NCBI GenBank assembly: GCA_947625815.1
Contig: CANQPU010000016.1
Location: 1 to 43,142, forward strand
From: an uncultured Oscillospiraceae bacterium
Lineage (GTDB): Bacteria; Bacillota; Clostridia; Oscillospirales; Oscillospiraceae
Direction of reading: 5' to 3'
DNA: 43,142 nucleotides
A program made the translations under genes and the position numbers. The first letter of the stretch is position 1. Each line of letters opens with the position of its first letter. Positions 35,147-42,156 of this stretch are shown here, one piece after another. The notes below the pieces were generated by a model. It did not search any database and was not told the origin of the DNA. It saw only the letters and a list, made by a program, of their open reading frames with translations.

Positions 35147-36033
35147 CCCATGCGGGTACAGGTAACGCCGGCGGGCAGGGCGGACTCGTTGACGGTGACG
35201 GAGTAGTCGCTGTAGGCCCGAGGGCTAATGACGTCCACCTTTTTGGCAACGGCGACGGTGTCGAAGAGCTTCCAGGCCGGGGCGCAGCCCAGCTCGTTGT
35301 CGTGCTTGAAGACGATGAGCTCCCGCACGGCCATTTTGCCCCGGGCGGCGGACCGGTCGTTCTCGAACATGTTGAGAATCGCCTGCCACAGAAGCTGAAG
35401 GTCGTCCTCGGAAAACCCGGTGACCTTCTTGGCCAGATTGGCGGAGACATACCCCTCGCACCGGTAAAGGGCATAGGGGACGATGTACTTCCGGCCCATC
35501 TCGGTGCCCTTCTTCTCCGCGTCGGCCTCGGTGGTGATGGCCACGCGGGTGATGGTGACCTCCTGGGGCACGATGGGATCGACGCTCCGGGCGAAGCCCA
35601 GCTGTACCGGGCCCCGGATCTGGCCGCAGTTCAGGTTGTTCTTCACAAAAGTGGTCATGACGGCGCCGAAGGAGCGGATGTCGAAGAAGTTCCGGCACAT
35701 GAAATCCCGGACCTTCTCGTCCAGCTTGTCGTCCTTCTTTTTCGCCTCCTTGACAGCCTTCTCGTCAACTTTCAGGTAGGCGTAGGCCTCCGCATCGGAG
35801 CGGTTCAGGGGCACGCCGTCCTTGATGTAGATGCGGTAGCCCGCCTCGCCCTCTTTGACGGTCTCAACATAATTCCGGATCTTCCGTTTCAGGCACACGT
35901 CGGTGACCAGGCCGCAGCCGGTCTCCGGATCCAGCCGGGGCATATTGCCCGCGTCGGGGTCGCCGTTGGGGTTGCCGTTCTCCACGTCAAATAGGATCAC
36001 GAATTCATAGCGGTTTTTGATGGGGTCAGACAT
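35143..36033 (-). CDS. cas7: Cas7 backbone subunit (Csd2)
   Basis: This 296-aa protein has the Cas7/Csd2 RAMP opening (NRYEFVILFDVENGNPNGDP), the central IRSFGAVMT motif and the VQLGFARSVDPI region. Several copies form the crRNA-binding filament of Cascade. ATG 36033 is chosen because AAGGAGG lies 8 nt upstream. The start overlaps the end of cas8c by 8 nt. Confidence 0.95.
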   Translation of the reverse strand: MSDPIKNRYEFVILFDVENGNPNGDPDAGNMPRLDPETGCGLVTDVCLKRKIRNYVETVKEGEAGYRIYIKDGVPLNRSDAEAYAYLKVDEKAVKEAKKKDDKLDEKVRDFMCRNFFDIRSFGAVMTTFVKNNLNCGQIRGPVQLGFARSVDPIVPQEVTITRVAITTEADAEKKGTEMGRKYIVPYALYRCEGYVSANLAKKVTGFSEDDLQLLWQAILNMFENDRSAARGKMAVRELIVFKHDNELGCAPAWKLFDTVAVAKKVDVISPRAYSDYSVTVNESALPAGVTCTRMG

Positions 36034-37792
36034 TTTCATTTCCTCCTTTGTCCTTCTTCTCATAGAATTTCTGTACCTGATGATAATAGCCCAGGTGGAA
36101 GGTCCCCTGATCGGCCAGGGACATCCGTGTGGGCAGGGTCTCATGGATTCGGCCCTCCAGGTCGCCGATCATTTTCTCAAAATAGGTCTTCAGCCCACCC
36201 TCCAGCTTCCGCAGATGGCTCTGTGACAGCTTGGTGAGCAGGGGGAAGATGGCGGCGGGGGTGGCGCAGGCGCTGTTGAAATACTTGTCCTTGATGGTGG
36301 CGTTGATGCCGGGGTTGGCTGCGGACTGGACCCGCTCCAGCACGGCGAACAGCCGACCCAGCACATAGGGAAGATGGTTGCTTTGATCGTTGAGTTCCAC
36401 GGCTAAAACCTCCTCCGGAACTTTGAATTCTCTGTTTTTCAGGAAAAATGCTTTCAGAATGGCCGCCCGGCCATAAGTGACGTTCTGTTCGGCCCGGATG
36501 CGCAGCATGGTCTGCTCCAGCAGCGCAACGGGATAGGGACCGCCGGACAGAATGGCCCGGACAACAGCTCCTGCCATGGGCGGGGACGCTTTCTTGTCCC
36601 GACTGTTGGGGTTGACGGTCTCATTCAACAGCCGCCACAGGGGCAGGGCTCCATTTGCGGCATATGCGGGCCTGACGATCTCCAGCCGGTCATAGTGGGC
36701 CTGCACATTGGACAGCATCCGCCCAAAGGTGCTCTGCAAAAAGAACCGCACGCTCAGCCTGGCGGCGTTGGGGGCGAGGCCCAGGACGTAGAAGCGGTTT
36801 TCTGGATCGAGGGAGATGCCGTTCACATCTACTGGGTCACCGTGGGCCAGCGCCCGAACCGCGCTTCGCAGGTCCGCGTCGGTCATCACCTCGGACGTGC
36901 CACCGAACATGGCGCAGGAGAAGATATCCTGGTTCAGCGGTTCGGCGTCCTCCGCCCAGAAGACAACGGCGGTGTCGCCGATGGTCTGGAGGTGTTCCCT
37001 GTCCGCAATGAGCCGGTTCAGCGCAGCGCCGTATTTGAAGGCGGCCTCTTCGGAGACAGGGGAGTTGAGCCCCTGGCCGGTCCCGTCGGACTGCTCGTGG
37101 CCGAAGGATTCAAAGGCGGCGGCGTTGAAGGACACCAGCGATGCCCCGCTGGACTGGGCGCCCTGAACCCCCTTGATGGCGGGGTGGAGCCGGGCGATGG
37201 GGGCCTGCCTGCCCGTCACGAGACACAGGCCGGAGGAAGCCCCGGCGGAGCTTGCGGCGCGGCTATTTTCCCATGCGGCCCGGATGGCGGGATCATTGTG
37301 GGCGTACAGCCCGTTTACGGAGAAGACCAGGTTCGCTCCCTTGAACATCTCCTCAAGATAGGGGAGAAGAATCGGGTGTTCCGCCGCTTGTTCCGGCTGC
37401 CAGGCATCGAAAAAGGCGCACACCGCTCGGGCGGCGGGGGAGTCCACTGTATCGAGAACGTTTCGGTGAAGGACCTTTGCGTCCTCAAAACATTTCAGCG
37501 TCCGGTCCGGTTTCCCCTTGTTGTCAATGCCAAGAAAATAGGAACTGTTGTCACACAGAAAGTTTGCGCAGATGTTGACAGCCCGCTTTTGTTGTTCCGG
37601 TACCCGCAGGGATTGGGGAACCTCTTTTTTACTTCCTTCCGCTGTGATTTTCAAAGGAAAGACCCTGCGGAGTTCCCCCTGCTCGTCGATGTCCAGGGCA
37701 AAGGAAACCTTAGCCACGCTCCAGCCGGGGGGCGTGATCTCTCCCCGCTGGGCCAGGGCATCGTAGTAGTCACAAAGCGCCTGCAAGATCAT
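36026..37792 (-). CDS. cas8c: Cas8c large subunit (Csd1)
   Basis: This 588-aa protein, the normal Csd1 size, opens MILQALCDYYDALAQRGEI and contains FYVLGLAPNAARLSVRFF, typical of the family. It recognises the PAM and recruits Cas3; an internal start may yield the small Cas11c subunit, as known for I-C. ATG 37792 overlaps the cas5c stop (ATGA) and has GGAGGTG upstream. Confidence 0.95.
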   Translation of the reverse strand: MILQALCDYYDALAQRGEITPPGWSVAKVSFALDIDEQGELRRVFPLKITAEGSKKEVPQSLRVPEQQKRAVNICANFLCDNSSYFLGIDNKGKPDRTLKCFEDAKVLHRNVLDTVDSPAARAVCAFFDAWQPEQAAEHPILLPYLEEMFKGANLVFSVNGLYAHNDPAIRAAWENSRAASSAGASSGLCLVTGRQAPIARLHPAIKGVQGAQSSGASLVSFNAAAFESFGHEQSDGTGQGLNSPVSEEAAFKYGAALNRLIADREHLQTIGDTAVVFWAEDAEPLNQDIFSCAMFGGTSEVMTDADLRSAVRALAHGDPVDVNGISLDPENRFYVLGLAPNAARLSVRFFLQSTFGRMLSNVQAHYDRLEIVRPAYAANGALPLWRLLNETVNPNSRDKKASPPMAGAVVRAILSGGPYPVALLEQTMLRIRAEQNVTYGRAAILKAFFLKNREFKVPEEVLAVELNDQSNHLPYVLGRLFAVLERVQSAANPGINATIKDKYFNSACATPAAIFPLLTKLSQSHLRKLEGGLKTYFEKMIGDLEGRIHETLPTRMSLADQGTFHLGYYHQVQKFYEKKDKGGNENV

Positions 37793-38442
37793 CGCAGCAC
37801 CTCCTTCCAGGCAATCTCCAGCACGCCGTTTTTCAGCTCGGCCATGAAGAACATGGGGCGGATATCCCGGGAGTTGGAGTAGTCCATGTCGTAGAGCATC
37901 AGCCCCAAGGAACGGCTCTCCGGGATCGTTGGCACCGGCCCGCCGGGCCAGGCCCGGAAATGGGCGGGGAACTCCCGGCAGCCGAAACAGGGCTGGTGGT
38001 AGCACTGGCCGCTCGCCAGCCTCCGCCGGGCGATGTCGATGAACTTGCCCTCGTTGTCCGACGGCGCGGCCTTGTCAGTCATGGTGAAATGGGCGTCGAT
38101 CACATAGCGGACATTGGTCAGCACCATGGAGGCCCGCTGTTGGATGCTCTCGCCGGTGTAGATGGCCAGGGGCTTGTCTCCGCCCGTCATCGCCGCTCGC
38201 ACGTTGGATGCGGTGATCTTGTCCTTGACCTCATTGCGCCGGATGTTGGTAAAGGCGATGGGGTTCATCACATGGACACGGTCGATGTGCCACCTAAGGC
38301 CCGGGTGCCAATATATGGCTTCGATCAGCCCCCGTGCGGCGCTGGGCGTGATCACGTCGTAGCTGACGCGTTCCACCTTCAGCTCCGGGCGGGTGAACAG
38401 CGCATAGTCCCCCCACACCTCCACCTGGATTCCTTGGCTCAT
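37789..38442 (-). CDS. cas5c: Cas5c, pre-crRNA endonuclease and Cascade subunit
   Basis: This 217-aa protein has the Cas5d/I-C opening (IQVEVWGDYALFTRPELKVE) and SYDVITPSAARGLIEAIYW. In type I-C it replaces Cas6: it cuts in the repeat to leave an 11-nt 5' handle and then caps the crRNA. It is the first gene of the cas5c-cas2 operon. AAAGGAG (within 38453-38460) is its ribosome site and overlaps the proposed PAM of the crRNA-like regulator. Confidence 0.95.
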   Translation of the reverse strand: MSQGIQVEVWGDYALFTRPELKVERVSYDVITPSAARGLIEAIYWHPGLRWHIDRVHVMNPIAFTNIRRNEVKDKITASNVRAAMTGGDKPLAIYTGESIQQRASMVLTNVRYVIDAHFTMTDKAAPSDNEGKFIDIARRRLASGQCYHQPCFGCREFPAHFRAWPGGPVPTIPESRSLGLMLYDMDYSNSRDIRPMFFMAELKNGVLEIAWKEVLR

Positions 38443-38457
38443 AGTTGCTCAACTCCT

Positions 38458-38494
38458 TTCTATAAAATGATAAATAAATTGTAGCCGATAAAAA
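38458..38494 (-). promoter_or_regulatory. Putative PAM-flanked target of the crRNA-like RNA in the cas5c promoter
   Basis: TTC at 38458-38460 (plus strand) is followed by TATAAAATGAT (38461-38471), identical to the first 11 nt of the spacer-like segment at 38590. A full-length R-loop (to about 38494) would cover the start site, the -10 box and part of the promoter spacer. Confidence 0.7.
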
Positions 38495-38506
38495 TGCAAA
38501 TGTCAA
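38478..38506 (-). promoter_or_regulatory. Strong promoter of the cas5c-cas2 operon
   Basis: On the minus strand, a perfect TTGACA (38506-38501), an exactly 17-nt spacer and TACAAT (38483-38478) place the start near 38470, about 28 nt before cas5c. Confidence 0.88.
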
Positions 38507-38516
38507 TATTTTTTTG

Positions 38517-38546
38517 TTGCCTGACGATGGTGAATTAGAGTATACT
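38517..38546 (+). promoter_or_regulatory. Promoter of the crRNA-like RNA
   Basis: TTGCCT (38517-38522), an 18-nt spacer and TATACT (38541-38546) predict a start at about 38554, the first G of the repeat-like element. It is back-to-back with the cas5c promoter, 10 bp between the -35 boxes. Confidence 0.7.
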
Positions 38547-38553
38547 TAGTAAT

Positions 38554-38653
38554 GTCCCGTGAGCAGCTTGCTCATGGGTGGATTGAAATTATAAAATGAT
38601 CAATTACACATGGCGATTCAGAGGGTAAATGTGACAGCATTTACCCTCTGAAT
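38554..38653 (+). ncRNA. CreR/CreA-like crRNA-resembling regulatory RNA
   Basis: The element begins with one repeat-like unit (38554-38589). CCCGTGAGCA and TGCTCATGGG form a 10-bp stem with one G-T pair, followed by TGGATTGAAAT, the same 11-nt handle as the older repeats of the array. A spacer-like part (from 38590) begins TATAAAATGAT and runs into a 16-bp hairpin (38616-38653) in place of a second repeat. The stem sequence differs from the array repeat, so it is not a stray array unit. The promoter, handle, guide and PAM-flanked target fit the CreA/CreR class, in which Cascade loaded with a crRNA-like RNA represses a nearby promoter. No toxin gene (creT) is evident, so autorepression of cas5c-cas2 is favoured. 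The function is inference; the parts are visible in sequence. Confidence 0.75.
38616..38653. terminator. 16-bp hairpin between cas3 and the crRNA-like RNA
   Basis: ATTCAGAGGGTAAATG (38616-38631) pairs perfectly with 38638-38653. It lies 6 nt beyond the cas3 stop and ends the crRNA-like RNA on the other strand. It probably serves both; T tracts are weak. Confidence 0.7.
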
Positions 38654-38658
38654 CTGTT

Positions 38659-40821
38659 TCACAGAATGATCCCTACGCCCTCACTATCAGGTACCCCAAG
38701 CCCCGTATCCTCATCATACAGGGAAATATCGGTCAAGACATAGAGATCCTCCTCCATCATGTCCACGGCGCCCCGTCCCAGCAGGGCGTCCAGGTGATTT
38801 TTATATACGTTGACGCTGTATTGCCCTGCCTTCCGCAGCAGGGCCCGGCTCCGCTCACCGTTTCGCAGGCGGGCGGCGATCTCCTTGGCCTCCTCTGTGC
38901 GTGGAACAAGGACGGCGTAGGTGCTTTGGTCGATGAGGTGAAAAGCCTGCGCTAACTTGACGAAAGGGAAGGTGGGACAGCGGGGGTCCTGTACACCGTT
39001 TTCCAGCAGAGAAACGATGTGTTTGCTGTCGATTTCCGCCCCGGTGAACTGACGCAGAGCGGTGAAATAGCGCTCAATGGTCTCGGGATCGTCCAGCGCG
39101 GGGCAATCCCGGGTGACGGCGCGCATAACCTCCAGCGGCCGCTTCATCGCGTGGGGCAGGGTCGCGGTGTAGGCGTCATCCGGCCGGAAAATGTATACGC
39201 GGCTGTCGTCCGCGGGGCGCTTTCCCTCCCTGTTGCACCGCCCGGCGGCCTGGACGATGGAGTCCAGCCCCGCCTCGGCACGGTAGACCGCGGGGAAATC
39301 CACATCCACGCCGGCCTCGATGAGGCTGGTGGACACCACCCGGCAGGGCAGGGCGGCTTTCAGCCGGTCCCTTATGGTGCTCAGCACCTCCCGCCGGTGC
39401 TCCGGCGTCATCAGTGTGGACAGGTGGAAGCCGCCCTCCCTGTCCAGCAGATCATAAACCGCCTGGGCCTGCTTGCGGGTGCTTACGATGCACAGAACCT
39501 GGTCGTGGGCACGGAGTCTCCGCGCCAGCTCCCCGTTGGAAAGCTGCCCCAGGTGCTCATAGCGCACGCGCTCGAAGATGCACTTTGGGACGGCGGGGGC
39601 GATCTCCCGGGGGGCCAGCTCGGTTGCGATGGCGGTGAACATGGGCCCCAGGGCCGGCTGAGTGGCGGTACACAGGACACAGGACGCGCCGTAGTTCACG
39701 GTCAGCTCCGCAATGGCCCGGACGCAAGGCAGAAGATAGGACAGCGGGATGGTCTGGGCCTCGTCAAAGATGATGACGCTGTCCGCCAGATTGTGGAGTT
39801 TCCGGCACCGGGAGGGCTTGTGGGCAAAAAGAGATTCAAAAAACTGCACGGCGGTGGTCACAATGACCGGCATATCCCAATTTTCGGATGCCAGCTTCCG
39901 GCGCTCCTTCTCCGGGTCCCGCGGTCCGTTCTCGTCGTCCCCGAAGTCCACATTGGAGTGGTGCTCCAGTACCGCCTCATCGCCCAAGATCTGACGGAAG
40001 GTGTCTGCCGTCTGCTCGATGATGCTGGTGTAGGGAATCACGTAGACGACGCGCTTTTTCCCGTGTTCCACGGCGTGGCGCAGGGCGAAGGCCAGGGAGG
40101 AGACGGTCTTGCCGCCGCCGGTGGGCACCGTCAGGGTGAAAAGGCCGGGGTCTTGGGCCGTTCCGGCCTCCATACAGGCGTTTAGGATGTCCTGGCGGGC
40201 GCGGTCAAGCTCGGACTTCGGGTCCTTCCAGCGGGTTATGTATGTCTCCAACCGGACAAGCAACTCGTCTACGGTGATGTCGCTGCCTCTGGGCGGCGGG
40301 CTCCCCAGCATGAACGTCTCCGTGTCCAGAAAATCCGCGTCCACCAGACAGGAGAACAGCATCCTTATGAAGAAAGCCATCGTAAAACCGCCCTGCCCCA
40401 GGACCCTGGGCGGGCGGAACCGGGGACGTGTCAGATGAATCTCTCGGGAAAAATCCCCGTAGGGCTCCACCTGCCTCTTGAGCCGTCCGTTCAGGGTGGA
40501 GTCGGAGGAGACATCCAATTTTCCTCCTCCGTCCGGCAGGCCGCCGTGATGGCCCGCCACGCAGTAGGCCGCGGGCCAGCCCGCGTATTTCATGATTTCC
40601 TGGGCGCCTGCGGTGGAGTGGTCGGTGTGAATGTTTTCCCCCGATATACGCCGCTGGAAGGCGCGGGAGTACTTCCCGATGTCGTGGGCAAGCCCCAGCT
40701 GCCTCCCCACCTCCTCCGCGCCGAAGGGCGCCGCAAACCCGGCGCAGAGCTCGGCCACGTTTTCCGCGTGCTCCGAAACACTCTGCTCCCGTCCGTCCTC
40801 CGTGCGATGGGCAAGATACAT
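38659..40821 (-). CDS. cas3: CRISPR helicase-nuclease Cas3 (HD fused)
   Basis: This 720-aa protein has an N-terminal HD nuclease domain (SEHAENVAELC, LAHDIGKYSRAFQ, then VAGHHGG) followed by a superfamily 2 helicase. The helicase shows Walker A VPTGGGKTVSS, box II FDEAQTIPL and motif VI region QAAGRCNREGK. It degrades DNA opened by Cascade. ATG 40821 is chosen because AAGGAGGG lies 7 nt upstream; ATG 40839 is too early. It is transcribed in the same direction as the other cas genes but is cut off from them by the 216-bp regulatory gap. Confidence 0.95.
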   Translation of the reverse strand: MYLAHRTEDGREQSVSEHAENVAELCAGFAAPFGAEEVGRQLGLAHDIGKYSRAFQRRISGENIHTDHSTAGAQEIMKYAGWPAAYCVAGHHGGLPDGGGKLDVSSDSTLNGRLKRQVEPYGDFSREIHLTRPRFRPPRVLGQGGFTMAFFIRMLFSCLVDADFLDTETFMLGSPPPRGSDITVDELLVRLETYITRWKDPKSELDRARQDILNACMEAGTAQDPGLFTLTVPTGGGKTVSSLAFALRHAVEHGKKRVVYVIPYTSIIEQTADTFRQILGDEAVLEHHSNVDFGDDENGPRDPEKERRKLASENWDMPVIVTTAVQFFESLFAHKPSRCRKLHNLADSVIIFDEAQTIPLSYLLPCVRAIAELTVNYGASCVLCTATQPALGPMFTAIATELAPREIAPAVPKCIFERVRYEHLGQLSNGELARRLRAHDQVLCIVSTRKQAQAVYDLLDREGGFHLSTLMTPEHRREVLSTIRDRLKAALPCRVVSTSLIEAGVDVDFPAVYRAEAGLDSIVQAAGRCNREGKRPADDSRVYIFRPDDAYTATLPHAMKRPLEVMRAVTRDCPALDDPETIERYFTALRQFTGAEIDSKHIVSLLENGVQDPRCPTFPFVKLAQAFHLIDQSTYAVLVPRTEEAKEIAARLRNGERSRALLRKAGQYSVNVYKNHLDALLGRGAVDMMEEDLYVLTDISLYDEDTGLGVPDSEGVGIIL

Positions 40822-41017
40822 CCTGTATCCCTCCTTCATTCATTAGGCAGGACGCAAAGCGCGGCAGCATCCCGTCTCAAAATTGCGTAAAATGTGTAGG
40901 ACGATGATTTGAAAACCGTTCCACGTCTCTATTATCCGCCGAAGTGCTAAAAAATGCAAGCGGAGTTTCATGCGGTATTCTCGCTCCTCCGCCCTTTCCC
41001 AGGAGGCCGGGAGACAA

Positions 41018-41050
41018 CATAATCTGTGACGCTGTAAGCAAAAAAGGGGA
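41018..41050. repeat. Dispersed repeat, copy 4
   Basis: The core TGTGACGCTGTAAGCAAAAA is well kept, but the left half that forms the stem in other copies has diverged. Confidence 0.65.
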
Positions 41051-41138
41051 GCGCGGTGAAAGATGTGGTCACGGAAAACCCCAACTGTGATATTTCATGT
41101 GGTCAACGGAAAATCCGAAGAATACATAATAACTTTTC

Positions 41139-41196
41139 ACCATCAAAAAGTACAAAAAATCCATGAATTCTTGTGAAATCATGTATTTTTGATGGT
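41139..41196. repeat. Imperfect inverted repeat beside the tRNA fragment
   Basis: ACCATCAAAAAGTAC (41139-41153) pairs with GTATTTTTGATGGT (41183-41196) with one bulge. An inner ATGAATTC/GAAATCAT pair extends it. On the minus strand it directly follows the tRNA-like CCA, so it could be the old tRNA terminator. Confidence 0.6.
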
Positions 41197-41237
41197 GGAG
41201 GCCGCTGGACTCGAACCAGTGACCTCCTGCGCGTGAA
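41193..41237 (-). repeat. tRNA-Val(CAC)-like 3'-half fragment (probable att scar)
   Basis: On the minus strand it reads TTCACGCGCAGGAGGTC (anticodon loop with CAC and the 3' side of the anticodon stem), then CACTGGTTCGAGTCCAG (T arm) and GGCCTCCACCA (acceptor and CCA). No 5' half exists upstream. This is the usual trace of an element integrated into a tRNA 3' end. A frameshifted integrase lies 0.9 kb away. Confidence 0.65.
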
Positions 41238-41369
41238 GATTAGCTGGGGCATATCGCAAGGTTCTTTGAGGCATTTCTGGCCCGTTCCGCTCGGCTTTGG
41301 AGGGGGAGAGAATGGTGCCGTGTCCACTGTTTCCACCCGCTGATTTCCTGTGGTGGGTCAAAGTGTGGG

Positions 41370-41630
41370 TCAGGCGGAGAAGGCGGGGCGGATGTCCAGC
41401 TTTATCCCGGCCTCTGCTTCTCTCTGCTTGGCCCAGGTGACGCGGGTCACTTCTTCCACAAACCCGCGCTCCTTGGAGGACGCCAAATAATAACGGATAC
41501 CAAACTGGTGGCAGATGTCAAAGAGCAGCTCGGTATACTCCATGCTTTCCTTTGACGGGATGGAGAAATAGCCGCCGGCCTGTTCGGCCAGAGCATCTAT
41601 GGATGCCGGCTCAGTCGTAATGCGTTCCAT
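41370..41630 (-). CDS. Hypothetical protein
   Basis: This 86-aa cytosolic protein, acidic in its first half, starts at ATG 41630 behind GAGGAGGAG. It contains YTELLFDICHQFGIRYYLAS and a charged tail. I do not recognise it. It overlaps the end of an upstream remnant by several bases, as in an operon of a mobile element. Confidence 0.5.
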   Translation of the reverse strand: MERITTEPASIDALAEQAGGYFSIPSKESMEYTELLFDICHQFGIRYYLASSKERGFVEEVTRVTWAKQREAEAGIKLDIRPAFSA

Positions 41631-41777
41631 GGGCACTCCTCCTCGGAAAGATATTTTGAAAACAGCGCCCACGCATCCTCATCTGCCAGCATGAAGCGTT
41701 TTGGCCCGCCGGAAAAGGCGCTGGGGATCAGGTTCGCGCCAATGTTATAGTGCAGAAAGCCTGCTGGAAGGTTTGTT
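41590..41777 (-). pseudogene. C-terminal remnant of an unknown gene
   Basis: On the minus strand an open frame without an early start encodes GFLHYNIGANLIPSAFSGG and FMLADEDAWALFSKYLSEEE, then stops near 41590. It reads like real protein and overlaps the start of the next gene, but its 5' part is missing. Family unknown. Confidence 0.4.
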
Positions 41778-42156
41778 TACGGTATAATAACTCCTTCATG
41801 CAGGTAAGTAAAGGGTTCAAATTCTGCGGGGGACCCCCCTGCAATTTTCGGGAGGGGGAATAGTATTAACAATACGTAAATACGTAGAGCAACAAATATA
41901 AAGCCCTCCCACAGGAGTTGCAATGCCCGTTAATTCTCGGTTTAGTGATCTATACGGAGACAAATTCGCCTTGAGAGCTATGGCACCGCGTGAGGAAAAA
42001 CTTTAAAAAACTTTTTACCTGGTGCGAGGTTGATGATGGAAATCTTAGAATGAGATCAGTCAAACTCATTACTTCCTGATTGTAAATTGCTCTCACTATT
42101 TGCGGGCTTCTCTTTGGGATATATAATGGGGTATATTCCAAAAGGAGGGTAAAGAT
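41778..42156. other. AT-rich intergenic region before the integrase
   Basis: No gene is seen. It is more AT-rich than the rest of the window and ends with the integrase promoter and AAAGGAGGG. Confidence 0.5.
42100..42127 (+). promoter_or_regulatory. Promoter of the integrase
   Basis: TTGCGG (42100-42105), a 16-nt spacer and a perfect TATAAT (42122-42127) are 29 nt before the ATG. An imperfect dyad GGGATATA/TATATTCC overlaps the -10 and could be an operator. Confidence 0.6.

Larger units (their letters stand above)
40822..41369. other. Intergenic stretch with repeat, inverted repeat and tRNA fragment
   Basis: No gene is supported. It contains the upstream region of cas3, dispersed repeat copy 4, a long imperfect inverted repeat (41139-41196) and a tRNA 3'-half fragment. 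Confidence 0.6.

Noticed and set aside
38507-38553. A CreT-type toxin gene beside the crRNA-like RNA
   Set aside because: No start codon with a ribosome site or tandem rare codons is visible in the short gap, so a CreTA toxin-antitoxin pair is less likely than operon autorepression.
38554-38589. A relic of a second CRISPR array in the cas gap
   Set aside because: There is only one repeat-like unit. It has its own promoter at the exact start, a terminator-like hairpin instead of a second repeat, and a guide matching the local cas promoter.
41193-41260. A complete tRNA-Val gene
   Set aside because: The 3' half is good, but no matching 5' acceptor strand or D arm exists upstream on the minus strand.
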